A stretch of 64,000 nt of DNA, taken from the NCBI GenBank assembly GCA_015056055.1, contig SVHC01000013.1, forward strand, positions 1 through 64,000, read 5' to 3'. Of this stretch, positions 30,804 through 40,406 are shown piece after piece. Every line of letters begins with the position of its first letter. The stretch's first letter is position 1. The translations under genes and the position numbers were made by a program. The DNA comes from Clostridiales bacterium. Its GTDB lineage: Bacteria; Bacillota; Clostridia; Christensenellales; Aristaeellaceae. The notes below the pieces were generated by a model. The model was not told the origin of the DNA. It worked only from the letters and a program-made list of their open reading frames with translations, and ran no database searches.

Positions 30804-32221
30804 CGTTTTTTCCTCCTATACCATACGATCAAACCCGCGACCAGGAACGCAGCCGGAATTACGCCGACCATAACGATGCTCCAGAAGGAGTTTTCCTGCG
30901 CGGTGAGCGTAAGCGTAGTTGCATCAAGGCTCTTGGAACGAATGGAAATTGCATCTTCCTGCTCACACATCCAGTTCAGCGAATTCAGGAAGAAGTCGCT
31001 GTTCGCACCGGAAATAACAGCATCCATTTCCTGATTGGTAAACGTTGCGGAAGGCACCCATACCATCTGTGCCTTGCCAAGAGTGGATGCAGCTGCTGCA
31101 TAGAACGGACCTTCTGCGTCTCCTTCTTCTTTTGCAATATTCTCGAGCTCATAGCCTGCCGCCTTGGAATACGCAGCATCCGAAGTCGTCAGCAGGAACT
31201 CAACATTCGCTTCGGAACCCGTTGTCTTGACAAGCGGCTGCACACATGTAAGCAGTGTATAATAGCGCGTGTCAATCAGCGGCTGCGTGATGGCGTGCTC
31301 TTCAAGATTGGGGATCAGGTAATACGGAGCATTCCAGTACATGTTTCGGTTGCCCTCGATAATCATGCCCTCGCGGACGGCAAGACCCATGTGTTCTGCA
31401 ACACCCAGCAGATTGGGCATGGTGCCGTCTTCGATAATATCGGTGATGAGCAGAATGCTGCCGCCTTCATCAAGCCACGCAACCAGCATGGCTGCTTCAT
31501 CCGCGCTGATATCATCCATGGGCGCATTGATCAGGATACAGTCCGCATCCTCGGGAATCGCATCGACCGCAATCAGATGCAGGTCGCTTACGGTCATGTT
31601 TTCCTTTTCGACAAGCGCAGTAAAATTGCTGCTCAGCACTTCTTCGCCATGTCCCGTCAGGGAATACAGCACGGGAAGTTCCTCGTTGGTTACATAGTGA
31701 ATGGCGCTGGTGATCTGGTTTTCACCGTCAAAGCTTGTGCTTGTGGTATAGTTATAGGAATACTCGTCCACCTCGTAGCTGTGTACATACATTTCGGAGG
31801 AGGAAATCAACCGCCGTTTCTCACCGCACTCCACCAGAATGGAATTGGAATAGATACCCGAAAGCTCCCTGTTCTTAAAAAACGTGGGATTTGTGGTCGG
31901 ATCAATATATTCCACCGTGATATGTTTAGAAAGAGCCGAATAATTTTCCAGAAGCTTAGTGATGACAGAATCCTCTGCCCCGGACTGAGCCAACAGATAC
32001 AAAGAAACATCTTTATCCAGCATGCGGACAAGGCGTTCCGTCTGATCGGAAAGGGTGTAAAGTGCCTGCTCCGTCACATCGATCTGCGTCATGGTTGCAG
32101 GCAGAGATCCAACAATGAGATTGAGAACAACAGCCATTACCAGCACGATTGCCGCCGCAAACGATGCATAGCCGCCCGCGCGGAACATTTTGCTGGTGAA
32201 CATGCGTTTCATATTTCTCAT
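30800..32221 (-). CDS. GldG-like ABC transporter auxiliary protein
   Basis: A 473-residue protein with an N-terminal hydrophobic segment (about 15-38), a long extracytoplasmic part and a C-terminal membrane anchor (about 448-466) followed by a basic tail. The N-terminus (DVTEQALYTLSDQTERLV) is characteristic of GldG/ABC_transp_aux proteins, which build a beta-sheet domain on the periplasmic or outer side. I chose the ATG at 32221, because it overlaps the permease stop by ATGA and GGAGG lies just before it; a GTG at 32230 is also in frame. It sits between the permease and the DUF4340 protein. Confidence 0.85.
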   Translation of the reverse strand: MRNMKRMFTSKMFRAGGYASFAAAIVLVMAVVLNLIVGSLPATMTQIDVTEQALYTLSDQTERLVRMLDKDVSLYLLAQSGAEDSVITKLLENYSALSKHITVEYIDPTTNPTFFKNRELSGIYSNSILVECGEKRRLISSSEMYVHSYEVDEYSYNYTTSTSFDGENQITSAIHYVTNEELPVLYSLTGHGEEVLSSNFTALVEKENMTVSDLHLIAVDAIPEDADCILINAPMDDISADEAAMLVAWLDEGGSILLITDIIEDGTMPNLLGVAEHMGLAVREGMIIEGNRNMYWNAPYYLIPNLEEHAITQPLIDTRYYTLLTCVQPLVKTTGSEANVEFLLTTSDAAYSKAAGYELENIAKEEGDAEGPFYAAAASTLGKAQMVWVPSATFTNQEMDAVISGANSDFFLNSLNWMCEQEDAISIRSKSLDATTLTLTAQENSFWSIVMVGVIPAAFLVAGLIVWYRRKKR

Positions 32222-33084
32222 TCGCTCCACCTCCGCTTCTCAAGGACCTGTACCGAGAAGAACAGGAATACCGCAATTACAGAAAGGAAATAGACAATAG
32301 CCGTCAGATCGAATACTCCGTTGATAAAACCGTAGAAACGGTCAAATGCGCTCAGCGATTTCATCACATTCGGGAACAGACCGGAGAATGCAGCCGCATC
32401 CACATTGAACCATACAAGCAGTCCGCCAAGTCCCAGCCCGCCAATCAGGAAGGATACGACCCAGTTCTTGGTAAACAGATAGAAAATCACTGCGCATATG
32501 ACTGCCAGAATTCCCAGTGCAATCAGTGAAGCCGTTGCATCCGCAGAAACAAAGCCTGCCAGATCACTCATAAAATACAGAATGAGCATGGTCACAAGGC
32601 AGATTACCGCAGAGGCAATCTGGCTCTCCGTTACGGAGGAGATAAACAATCCGATGGACAAAAGCGTTGCACCCAGCATAAAGAACGCGAAAAGCGAACT
32701 GTATGCCGTGGGAAGGTAGGGATTTCCAAACAGGGTCAGAACCAGAGGATAGCATGCCATTACCAGCGTGGGAACAAGCAGAACCGCAAGCATTGCAAAG
32801 TACTTGCCCACTACAACGGAAGTTACACTGATGGGCAGCGAATACAGCAGCTGATCCGTTTTCTGCCGCTTTTCTTCCGCCACGGCGCGCATTGTCAGAA
32901 TCGGAACACCGATCAGATAAATAAAGCTGATGGAATCGAGGGCATACTCAAAATAGGCGTACTGACCGGAAAGATTGAATGCCATGGTATAAATTCCGGC
33001 AAACACCAGCAGGAACGCAGCAAACAGATAGCCGATAATTCCCTTGAAGTAGGAATTGAGTTCGCGCTTCAAAACAGCAATCAT
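32218..33084 (-). CDS. ABC transporter permease (GldF-like, ABC-2 type)
   Basis: A 288-residue integral membrane protein with about six or seven hydrophobic segments and the start MIAVLKRELNSYFKGIIGYL, typical of the ABC-2/GldF permeases in which the first helix follows an amphipathic leader. It overlaps the ATPase gene by 4 bases upstream and the GldG-like gene downstream, so all four genes are translationally coupled. The substrate is unknown. Confidence 0.9.
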   Translation of the reverse strand: MIAVLKRELNSYFKGIIGYLFAAFLLVFAGIYTMAFNLSGQYAYFEYALDSISFIYLIGVPILTMRAVAEEKRQKTDQLLYSLPISVTSVVVGKYFAMLAVLLVPTLVMACYPLVLTLFGNPYLPTAYSSLFAFFMLGATLLSIGLFISSVTESQIASAVICLVTMLILYFMSDLAGFVSADATASLIALGILAVICAVIFYLFTKNWVVSFLIGGLGLGGLLVWFNVDAAAFSGLFPNVMKSLSAFDRFYGFINGVFDLTAIVYFLSVIAVFLFFSVQVLEKRRWSE

Positions 33085-34070
33085 TCTTCACTCGCCTCCT
33101 TCGCAGCAGCATCTTCCACAGAAGCATCCATGCTGACTGTTTCATCGGCATTCGTCAGCTCAAGGAATACTTCCTCAAGACTTGCCTGTTCGCGCTTCAT
33201 TTCCAGAATGGGTATCTGCGCATTTGCAAACAGATAGAACAGTTTCTCACGCAGGTCGCCGACTGTCGAAAGGGTGAATCCCGTTACGCCGCTTTCTTCG
33301 CCATGGCGGTAAGTAATACTTTCGGCATCCGTGTTTTCAGACAAAAGCGCGCGTACTGCATCCTCATCTGCGCGCACCTGCATGGAAAGCATGCTGGTGC
33401 CGCTCAGGCGGCGCGTCAGATTTTCCGGCGTATCGTTTGCAACGAGCTTGCCCTTCGAAATGATCAGAATGGAATCACAGATTGCATTGACCTCGGAAAG
33501 AATATGGCTGGAAAGGATAACCGTATGCTTTTCACCCAGTTCGCGAATCAGAGAACGTACTTCAATAATCTGCGCCGGGTCCAGACCTACGGTCGGCTCG
33601 TCCAGAATAATAACCTCCGGATTGCCAATCAGCGCCTGCGCAAAACCCACGCGCTGTTTGTAACCCTTCGAAAGATTGCGCACCAATCGTCCGCACACCG
33701 GCTCAAGCTTCGTTTTTTCGATGGCATATTCCATCTGTTCGCGCCAGAGTTTTCGCGGAACCTTCTTGGCTGCAAGCACAAATTTCAGATGTTCTTCCGG
33801 CGTCATATCCAGATACAGCGGCGGAATTTCCGGCAAATAGCCGATTTTGGATTTCGCAATGGTGGGTTCCTCAAAGATGTTGTGCCCGTCAATGAATACG
33901 TCGCCTTCTGTCGCGCCAAGGCAGCCGGTAATAATGTTCATCGTGGTGCTTTTGCCCGCGCCATTCGGGCCAAGGAAACCATACACGTGTCCCCGTTCAA
34001 TGGAAAAGGAAAGATCGGATACAGCCAGATGTGTGCCGTATCGTTTTGTCAGATGTTTGACCTCGATCAT
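33081..34070 (-). CDS. ABC transporter ATP-binding protein (GldA-like)
   Basis: A 329-residue ATPase. Walker A is GPNGAGKST near residue 35, the signature is LSKGYKQRVGFAQ near residue 133 and Walker B is VIILDEP near 155; the His switch is in LSSHIL. The C-terminal 90 residues beyond the nucleotide-binding domain resemble the extension found in Gld/CcmA-type ATPases. It is the first gene of the GldA-F-G-DUF4340 operon. In Flavobacteria these proteins support gliding, but in Firmicutes this is not their role, so the transported substrate is open. Confidence 0.92.
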   Translation of the reverse strand: MIEVKHLTKRYGTHLAVSDLSFSIERGHVYGFLGPNGAGKSTTMNIITGCLGATEGDVFIDGHNIFEEPTIAKSKIGYLPEIPPLYLDMTPEEHLKFVLAAKKVPRKLWREQMEYAIEKTKLEPVCGRLVRNLSKGYKQRVGFAQALIGNPEVIILDEPTVGLDPAQIIEVRSLIRELGEKHTVILSSHILSEVNAICDSILIISKGKLVANDTPENLTRRLSGTSMLSMQVRADEDAVRALLSENTDAESITYRHGEESGVTGFTLSTVGDLREKLFYLFANAQIPILEMKREQASLEEVFLELTNADETVSMDASVEDAAAKEASEE

Positions 34071-34097
34071 TCCACTCGCTCCTTTCTAATATATCAG

Positions 34098-34126
34098 ATT
34101 CTATTGTATAAAATGGTTATGAGCAA
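34098..34126 (-). promoter_or_regulatory. Promoter of the Gld-like ABC operon
   Basis: On the minus strand TTGCTC (34121-34126) and TAGAAT (34098-34103) are 17 bases apart, about 28 bases before the ATPase start. Confidence 0.55.
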
Positions 34127-34198
34127 ACTGTGAACAAATTTGATACAGCCTGAAAAAACTCACAGCATCGTCTTACGTTTCCTCGCTAAAATAAAGAA

Positions 34199-34218
34199 GC
34201 GCCCCGAAATCAGGGCGT
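34199..34218 (-). terminator. Terminator after the histidine kinase
   Basis: On the minus strand a GCGCCC-type stem (CGCCC with GGGCG) with a T-rich tail, CTTCTTTATTTT, starts directly after the kinase stop. Confidence 0.6.
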
Positions 34219-34219
34219 A

Positions 34220-35080
34220 TTAAACTTTCTTTGGAACGCTTCCGAAAAAACGCGTGCGACCGTTTTTCATATCATTTTGGACATAGCCGTTGTACTTTTC
34301 CAGAATAGAACGCACTATGGAAAGCCCCATCCCTCGGCCGGTTCCCTTTGTAGAAACGCCTGCCTGAAAAATACTTTCCCTGAGTTCGCGTGGAATCGGA
34401 AGTCCCGTATTTTCCACACTGAAACGATATTCCGACGCATCCTCGCCCAATACAATTGTAATTTCGCGCAGGGTTTCTCCGGGCAGTTGTTTCACGGCAT
34501 CAGCTGCATTATCTATCAGATTGCCCAGCACGCGGCACATTTCCCATCCCGGCACAGGAAGTTCCTTCCATGCCGAAGTAATAATCAGATTGGCTCGGAT
34601 TCCCTCTTCATCCATATCATTCAGCTTAGCGGCAATCAGCGCATTGACTGCCGGAATAGCGGTTTTCAGTGCTCGGCCCGTACGCGCGATATCTCCATGC
34701 ACTTTTTCGATATACTCGCGTGCATCATCCGTATCTCCCATTTCCAGCAAGCTGAAAACAACCTGAAGATGATTCATAAAATCGTGCCGTTGGGCGCGCA
34801 GCGTCCCGTTCAGTGATTCCAGCTGATTATACGCCTCTTCCAGCATATCGCTTTCTGCCGCAATGTGCTTTGCATGATATGCGTCCCGTATATCCACAAT
34901 GGCTCCCCACACGACAATCGCCGCCATAATGCCGATTACAGCCTGCTCTATCGTGCCGGTAAGCACCTGATCGCCGCCCAACATAACCATCAGGCCAATG
35001 ACTGATGCCAGAAAAATCTGTATGGAATTTATGACCACGGAAAACCGTGCCGCTTTCACAAGATCCACTTTTTTACGCAT
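34220..35080 (-). CDS. Sensor histidine kinase, Spo0B/DpiB-type, no adjacent regulator
   Basis: A 286-residue membrane kinase. Two hydrophobic segments lie in residues 15-60, with no recognisable sensor domain after them. The H-box AQRHDFMNHLQVV carries the phospho-accepting His near residue 100, and the ATPase domain shows the N box (NLIDNAADAV) and G box (GTGRGMGLSIV). The RHDxxNHL motif and compact form are typical of Spo0B/citrate-sensor-like kinases. No response regulator gene lies in the neighbourhood, so it is an orphan or works with a regulator encoded elsewhere. Confidence 0.9.
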   Translation of the reverse strand: MRKKVDLVKAARFSVVINSIQIFLASVIGLMVMLGGDQVLTGTIEQAVIGIMAAIVVWGAIVDIRDAYHAKHIAAESDMLEEAYNQLESLNGTLRAQRHDFMNHLQVVFSLLEMGDTDDAREYIEKVHGDIARTGRALKTAIPAVNALIAAKLNDMDEEGIRANLIITSAWKELPVPGWEMCRVLGNLIDNAADAVKQLPGETLREITIVLGEDASEYRFSVENTGLPIPRELRESIFQAGVSTKGTGRGMGLSIVRSILEKYNGYVQNDMKNGRTRFFGSVPKKV

Positions 35081-35103
35081 ATGCGTCCCCTCCGAACCGT
35101 TCC

Positions 35104-35132
35104 ATTATACCACCAAAGCAAGCAAATTTCAA
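35104..35132 (-). promoter_or_regulatory. Promoter of the histidine kinase
   Basis: On the minus strand TTGAAA (35127-35132), a 17-base spacer and TATAAT (35104-35109); TGG before the -10 may strengthen it. Confidence 0.7.
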
Positions 35133-35220
35133 TCCAGTTACAAGGGGAACGCAGCCGCTTCTCGCCTTGAATATTTTACATTTTCACCTTGCAACGCCAC
35201 CGTTTTTTACATTTCTAGGC

Positions 35221-35226
35221 TATAAT
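35221..35226 (+). promoter_or_regulatory. -10 element before the ECF S-component gene
   Basis: TATAAT is consensus, but I see no clear -35 at 16-18 bases. It lies 31 bases before the gene start. No riboswitch fold was recognised in the 130 bases before it. Confidence 0.4.
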
Positions 35227-35256
35227 ACATTCAGAATTTTTACTCGGAGGATATGC

Positions 35257-35736
35257 ATGAAAAAACTGACTTCCAAGCAGCTTTGCCTTATGGGCCTTAT
35301 GACCGCGGTTGTCACTGTCATGACGATGATTCGTCTGCCTGTTCCTATGACCAGCGGATATGCCCATCTCGGTGATGCCGGTGTTTTTCTTTCCGGTCTT
35401 CTTCTGGGACCGATGGGTTTCATTCCCGCTGCACTCGGCTCCGCCATTGCAGATTTTCTTGCAGGTTATGCAATCTACGCTCCTTTTACCGGCGTGATCA
35501 AGGGACTGATGGGTTGGGCAGCAGGCAAGTACCTGAAAGGCGGTATCGGCACTAAAAATATCCTTATCATCATCGCCCTCAGCGCATTTATGGTTGCTGC
35601 ATATTTTCTTACGGACACGCTGCTGTACGGTTTCGGCGCAGCGGTAGCTTCCGTAGCGGGCAATATTACCCAGGCCTGCGCAGGCATTGCTCTGGGCTTT
35701 GTGGTTCTTGCAATCCCCACGCACCTGAAAAAGTAA
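35257..35736 (+). CDS. ECF transporter S component
   Basis: A 159-residue membrane protein with about five or six hydrophobic helices, the size of the substrate-binding S subunits that capture vitamins for an energy-coupling factor transporter. The segment VPMTSGYAHLGDAGVFLSGLLLGP and the later YAIYAPFTGVIKGLMGW match the general ECF S-component pattern. The partner EcfA/EcfT genes are not in the window. I cannot tell the substrate. I chose the ATG at 35257 because CGGAGG lies 6 bases before it. The next gene, PepF, begins 31 bases after the stop. Confidence 0.82.
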   Translation: MKKLTSKQLCLMGLMTAVVTVMTMIRLPVPMTSGYAHLGDAGVFLSGLLLGPMGFIPAALGSAIADFLAGYAIYAPFTGVIKGLMGWAAGKYLKGGIGTKNILIIIALSAFMVAAYFLTDTLLYGFGAAVASVAGNITQACAGIALGFVVLAIPTHLKK

Positions 35737-35766
35737 TCACCAAGATATAAAACAGGAGGAATTCAC

Positions 35767-37557
35767 ATGGCAGAAATTCTGAAACGCAGCGAAGTTCCCG
35801 TAGCAGATACCTGGAACACGGACGATCTTTTCGAAAGCATCGAAGCATGGGAAGCAGCCTACGCAAAAGCTGATGAAATGGCCGCATCCATCGGCTCCTG
35901 GCAGGGCAAGCTTTCTGACCGCGACAATCTTCTCAGCGCACTTAAAGCAGTCACCGAAGCGGAGCTTCTTCTCGGCCGCATTTATTCTTACGCGAGCCGC
36001 AACCACGATGTAGACAGCGGCAATCCTACTTTCCAGGCGCTGACTGCACGTGCTCACAGTCTCTATGTCCAGTTCTCCATGCAGAGCGCGTTCATCCGTC
36101 CCGAGCTTCTTGCAGCCGACAGCGCATATCTTGAATCCCTCGCAAACGATCCGGACTTTGCGGATTACAGCATGCATCTGGACGATATGCTCCGTTCCCG
36201 TGCGCACACGCTTTCTGCAGAAATGGAGCAGCTTGTCGCCATGACCGGAGAAATGTCCTCCGGCGCAAACAATATCTACGGCATGCTCAGCACCGTGGAT
36301 ATGAAGTTCCCCACCATCAAAAACGAGGACGGCGAAAAGGTTCAGATCACGCAGTCCGGTTTCGTTCCGCTGATGATGAGCCAGAAGAAAAAGGTGCGCC
36401 GCGCCGCATTTGAAGGCTATTACAACACCCTGAAGAGCTTCGAAAACACAATCGCCGCAACCTACCAGACCAGCGTAAAGGGCGATGTTTTCTACTCCCG
36501 CGCAGGCAAATTCGGCTCTTCTCTGGAAGCGTCCCTGTTCCCGGACAACATCCCTGTTTCTCTGTACGATAACCTTATCAACGCCGTGCACAACCATCTT
36601 GATGGTTTGAACCGCCTTGTAAAGATCAATGCCCGACTCAACGGCATCAAGAAGCCTTCCATGACGGATGTTTACGTTACGCCGAAGCTTGGCTTTGATA
36701 TCGAACTCCCCTTCCGCGAAGCATACGATCTGATGACCGACTGTCTCAGCGTGCTGGGCGAAGATTATCAGGCTGTTCTGCGCCGCGCTGTAAATGAACG
36801 TTGGATCGATCCCTATGAGAACGAAGGCAAACGATCCGGTGCCTATTCCGCCGGCACTTACGGCGTGCACCCCTATGTTCTTTTGAACTACAAGCCTAAC
36901 CTGGACAGCCTTCTGACCATTGCACATGAAATGGGCCACTCTCTGCACACTTATCTGAGCGACGCAAACCAGCCCGCCTCTAAGGCCGGATATTCGCTGT
37001 TTGTGGCCGAGGTTGCCAGCACGGTTAATGAGGTTCTGGTCATTCTGGAGCTGATGGAACGCCATCCCGAAGGTGAAGCTTTCCTGCTGTACACGCTGCT
37101 GGACGGCTTCCGCACGACCGTTTTCCGCCAGACGATGTTCGCGGAATTCGAGCGCGAATCCCACCGCATGGCTGAATCCGGCAAGCCGCTTACTGCCCAG
37201 GCACTCAATGAAGCCTATGCAGCACTCAACGCAAAGTACTACGCAGCCATCGAGCAGCCCGAATTGATCGCCTGCGAATGGATGCGCATTCCGCATTTCT
37301 ACCGTGCTTTCTATGTGTACAAGTACGCCACCGGCTTCTCTGCCGCTATGGCAATCGCCTCCAAAATTCGCGAGGAAGGCGCTCCTATGGTCGCAAAGTA
37401 CAAGCAGTTCCTCTCCGCAGGCGGCAGTCTCTATCCGCTTGATGCGCTGAAGCTTGCCGATGTGGACATGACCACCGGCGAACCCGTCGAACGCGCACTG
37501 GCGGAATTCGAAAAACTGCTTGACCGCTACGAAAAAGTCACTTCCGATATGAAATAA
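35767..37557 (+). CDS. pepF: Oligoendopeptidase F (M3 family)
   Basis: A cytoplasmic zinc metallopeptidase of the M3 family that trims oligopeptides, 596 residues as usual for PepF. The zinc-binding motif HEMGH lies in TIAHEMGHSLHTY near residue 382, and the third ligand Glu is in the following VAEVASTVNE. No signal peptide is seen. The start has AGGAGG 6 bases upstream. It lies tail-to-tail with the M55 peptidase and near the peptide importer genes, which fits joint use of imported peptides. Confidence 0.94.
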   Translation: MAEILKRSEVPVADTWNTDDLFESIEAWEAAYAKADEMAASIGSWQGKLSDRDNLLSALKAVTEAELLLGRIYSYASRNHDVDSGNPTFQALTARAHSLYVQFSMQSAFIRPELLAADSAYLESLANDPDFADYSMHLDDMLRSRAHTLSAEMEQLVAMTGEMSSGANNIYGMLSTVDMKFPTIKNEDGEKVQITQSGFVPLMMSQKKKVRRAAFEGYYNTLKSFENTIAATYQTSVKGDVFYSRAGKFGSSLEASLFPDNIPVSLYDNLINAVHNHLDGLNRLVKINARLNGIKKPSMTDVYVTPKLGFDIELPFREAYDLMTDCLSVLGEDYQAVLRRAVNERWIDPYENEGKRSGAYSAGTYGVHPYVLLNYKPNLDSLLTIAHEMGHSLHTYLSDANQPASKAGYSLFVAEVASTVNEVLVILELMERHPEGEAFLLYTLLDGFRTTVFRQTMFAEFERESHRMAESGKPLTAQALNEAYAALNAKYYAAIEQPELIACEWMRIPHFYRAFYVYKYATGFSAAMAIASKIREEGAPMVAKYKQFLSAGGSLYPLDALKLADVDMTTGEPVERALAEFEKLLDRYEKVTSDMK

Positions 37558-37571
37558 GATTCAACAAAATG

Positions 37572-37612
37572 ATCCCCGTTCCCCGCTTCAATAATGAAAC
37601 GGAGAACGGGGA
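37572..37612. terminator. Convergent terminator between pepF and the M55 peptidase gene
   Basis: ATCCCCGTTC pairs with GAACGGGGAT, with CCG/CGG inside and T-runs on both strands. Confidence 0.85.
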
Positions 37613-37631
37613 TTTTTGTTTTTCGTATATA

Positions 37632-38429
37632 TTACAGCACCCAGTAGAAGAACTTGAGAACATCCATATAGTCGTCCGATTCGAAGGCAACCGTCGTACT
37701 GTCAATCTGTACGCAGCCAGGATAGTTCGAACCGTTCAGCGCATCCATATGCCTGCGGAAATTGATCTCCACGCGGAAATGCTCCGGCATGGGGAACATC
37801 AGATCCTTCGGGTCCATCGCCATGGCTTTCTCAGCCGCTTCGCGAATCTTCTTTACCGCCAGAGCCGGATGAATGGAAAGGCTCGCTGCACCCATACCCT
37901 CACTGACCGCAACGGTGGGAATATTGGGATTCATGCCCTTCATCCATTCGCACAGACCCTTGTCACCGGTCACCAGATAGATGGGCTTGCCGACATATGC
38001 TGCCGTCAGAGAGTTGATAAACAACTCCGGGCAGATGATGCCGTTGATTTTCACCCAGTTATTCTTGGTATTCATGGTATGCGAAAGGGGATTGGTGGGC
38101 ATGGATGCCGCAGAGTGATATCCGGTGAACATTACGCCATCGAAAGAGTCATCCAGACCTGCCATCATAGAGTAGGGATGGCGCGCCCAGGAACGCAAAA
38201 TGCATGCCTGTTCGGGCAGCATATTCGGATAAATGTTGCAGGCGCTGTCATGCGCATCCTTTACTACGATGGATTCTGCGCCGCCTGCAATAGCGCCTTC
38301 GCATGCCGCAGCAACTTCGCTGGACATCTGACGGGCAAAATGCTCATACAGGCGTTTGCCGGTTTCGGTTTCATCCCATGTGGTGATGCCGGTAGTACCT
38401 TCCATATCGGCAGACAAAAACAGTTTCAT
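37632..38429 (-). CDS. M55 D-aminopeptidase (DppA-like)
   Basis: A 265-residue zinc D-aminopeptidase that releases D-amino acids such as D-Ala from peptides. The metal and active-site region shows SADMEG near residue 6, KDAHDS near 57 and GYHS near 102, the pattern of B. subtilis DppA, which heads the dipeptide operon. It follows alanine racemase by 5 bases and is last in the opp-alr run. No signal peptide is seen, so it acts on imported peptides in the cytoplasm. Together with the importer and racemase it suggests recovery of D-Ala from wall peptides. Confidence 0.9.
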   Translation of the reverse strand: MKLFLSADMEGTTGITTWDETETGKRLYEHFARQMSSEVAAACEGAIAGGAESIVVKDAHDSACNIYPNMLPEQACILRSWARHPYSMMAGLDDSFDGVMFTGYHSAASMPTNPLSHTMNTKNNWVKINGIICPELFINSLTAAYVGKPIYLVTGDKGLCEWMKGMNPNIPTVAVSEGMGAASLSIHPALAVKKIREAAEKAMAMDPKDLMFPMPEHFRVEINFRRHMDALNGSNYPGCVQIDSTTVAFESDDYMDVLKFFYWVL

Positions 38430-38434
38430 ATTTC

Positions 38435-39502
38435 TCAGCCTCCCGTATAAAATCGCGGAGCCCGTCCGTTCAGACGGGAAAGCGCTTCATTCCGGTTCAT
38501 TTTGTCCCAGGATGCATACTCATCAATCCCGATAGAGCCACCCAACAGGATAGCAACATCGCCTTCGCGTACGCCTTCGATACCGGTGATATCCACCATC
38601 ATCTGATCCATACAGACAAGACCGGCAACTTTTGCACGCTGACCGTTGATCTCAACTTCGCCTACACTGTTCAGCCTGGGATAGCCATCGGCATATCCGA
38701 CCGCAAGGGTTGCGATCACGCTGTCTTTTTCCAGCGGATGTTCCTCGTCATAACCCACGCACTCCCCTGCTTTTACGGTGCGAATCTGCGCAATACGCGC
38801 ACAGAACGTAGCCGGGCACCGGGTAAGATGCGGCCTGTCGAACCGTTTGGGGCACACGCCGTACAGCCATGCGCCGATGCGTGCTCCGTCCAGCTGCCAC
38901 TGGGGATAGCGCACCATACCGATGCTGTCCACAATGTGTACCATCGGCGGATTCAGAATCGCCTTCGCCTGCATCAAAAGCGCATACTGCGCCTCGTCAT
39001 TTGCCCTGTCACGCAAGGCAAGGTGGGAAAACAGTCCTTCGATCTTAAGACCCGGCAGGCGGGATGCAGCTTCCATCTCCTGCATGTCATTGAATCCCAG
39101 CCTGTGCAGTCCCGTATCCACCTTAAAATGAACGCGCGCGGCTTTTTTACCGGCGCGCTCAGAAATCTTTTTCGCCTGTTCGAACGAAAATACCGTCATG
39201 ATGATGCCGCGTTCGATGGCTTCATCAATTTCACATTCGCCCGACATGCCCATGACCAGAACGTCGCATTCCAGCGCATCCAGAAGCTCAATTGCCTCCA
39301 TATGCGTCGCCACGGCGAACATTTTTGCACCATAGGATGCAAGTAACTTTGCCACCTTCACTGCGCCCATTCCATAGGCATCCGCCTTCAAAACCGGAAT
39401 CAGCTGCGAGGAGCACAGTTCAAGAGCATTTTTATAATTTTGCGCAATTACGGAAAGATCAATATCCGTCCAGCAGCGCGCCCGATTAGCCGAGCATTCC
39501 AC
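38435..39502 (-). CDS. alr: Alanine racemase
   Basis: A PLP enzyme converting L-Ala and D-Ala. From the GTG at 39502 the protein has 355 residues, close to the family norm. PLP is held by Lys39 in [10 protein letters not shown]; the C-terminal domain has [16 protein letters not shown] and RAPRFYTGG. The GTG start overlaps oppF by 17 bases; the frame is open further upstream, so the exact start is uncertain. The gene follows the oligopeptide importer and precedes the D-aminopeptidase. A second racemase elsewhere in the genome is possible. Confidence 0.9.
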   Translation of the reverse strand: MECSANRARCWTDIDLSVIAQNYKNALELCSSQLIPVLKADAYGMGAVKVAKLLASYGAKMFAVATHMEAIELLDALECDVLVMGMSGECEIDEAIERGIIMTVFSFEQAKKISERAGKKAARVHFKVDTGLHRLGFNDMQEMEAASRLPGLKIEGLFSHLALRDRANDEAQYALLMQAKAILNPPMVHIVDSIGMVRYPQWQLDGARIGAWLYGVCPKRFDRPHLTRCPATFCARIAQIRTVKAGECVGYDEEHPLEKDSVIATLAVGYADGYPRLNSVGEVEINGQRAKVAGLVCMDQMMVDITGIEGVREGDVAILLGGSIGIDEYASWDKMNRNEALSRLNGRAPRFYTGG

Positions 39503-40406
39503 GGTATTCTTCCAGCTCCTTCTGATTTGCAAGGATGTGATGACCCGGTTCAATCTCCGTCCATACGGGCTTATCAACCGAATAATCATGAACACTCGGG
39601 TCGTAAACCGTCAGCACCTTCTTCTTTTCACTGTCCGGATCCGGCTGCGGCACGGCGGAAAGCAGCGCACGCGTGTACGGATGCAGCGGATGTTCAAAGA
39701 GCTTCTCGGTCTCTGCCAGTTCCACGATCTGGCCAAGATGGATAACTGCGATCCTGTCGCAGATAAAGCGCATAACCGAAAGATCGTGGGAAATGAACAG
39801 GTATGTAAGACCGCGCTTTTTCTGCAGCTCACTCATCAGGTTCAGAACCTGTGCGCGGATGGATACGTCCAGTGCGGAAATCGGTTCGTCAGCGATAATA
39901 AACTCCGGCTGCATGATCAGCGCACGGGCAATGCCGATGCGCTGGCGCTGTCCGCCGGAAAATTCATGCGGAAAACGGCTGGCAAACTCGGGCAGAAGAC
40001 CGACATCCATCAGCGTTTCTTCCACCAATTCGGCACGCTTGCTCGGAGAGATGGAGCGATCGCCATAGATGCCTTCGGAAACGATATAGTCTACCTTTGC
40101 ACGCTCGTTCAGGCTGGCCATGGGATCCTGGAAAATCATCTGGATCTTGCGTGTTACCTCTCGGTCGAGTTCCTTGCTGATGCGGCCGTTGATTTTCTGA
40201 CCGTTATAAAGAATGTCACCCGAGTAAGTGGGATGAATTCGGATGATTGAGCGGCCGATGGTCGTTTTTCCCGAGCCGGACTCACCTACGAGACCGAAAG
40301 TCTCGCCCTTGTAAATATCAAAACTTACATTATCCACCGCCGTGAACGGATGGAAACGATTGCCGAATCGCACGGTAACATCTTTTAACTGAATGACAGG
40401 ATCCAT
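39486..40406 (-). CDS. oppF: Oligopeptide ABC transporter ATP-binding protein OppF
   Basis: A 306-residue peptide-importer ATPase: Walker A GESGSGKT near residue 38, signature [15 protein letters not shown] near residue 149 and Walker B EFIIADEP. The C-terminal extension after the nucleotide-binding domain (about 240-306) matches the OppF/DppF oligo_HPY type. Its start overlaps the oppD stop by one base. The downstream racemase begins inside its last codons. Confidence 0.93.
   Translation of the reverse strand: MDPVIQLKDVTVRFGNRFHPFTAVDNVSFDIYKGETFGLVGESGSGKTTIGRSIIRIHPTYSGDILYNGQKINGRISKELDREVTRKIQMIFQDPMASLNERAKVDYIVSEGIYGDRSISPSKRAELVEETLMDVGLLPEFASRFPHEFSGGQRQRIGIARALIMQPEFIIADEPISALDVSIRAQVLNLMSELQKKRGLTYLFISHDLSVMRFICDRIAVIHLGQIVELAETEKLFEHPLHPYTRALLSAVPQPDPDSEKKKVLTVYDPSVHDYSVDKPVWTEIEPGHHILANQKELEEYRGMLG

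Noticed and set aside
35081-35256. Possible riboswitch before the ECF S-component gene
   Set aside because: The region has no recognised aptamer motif and only a weak promoter; without a match this is unsupported.
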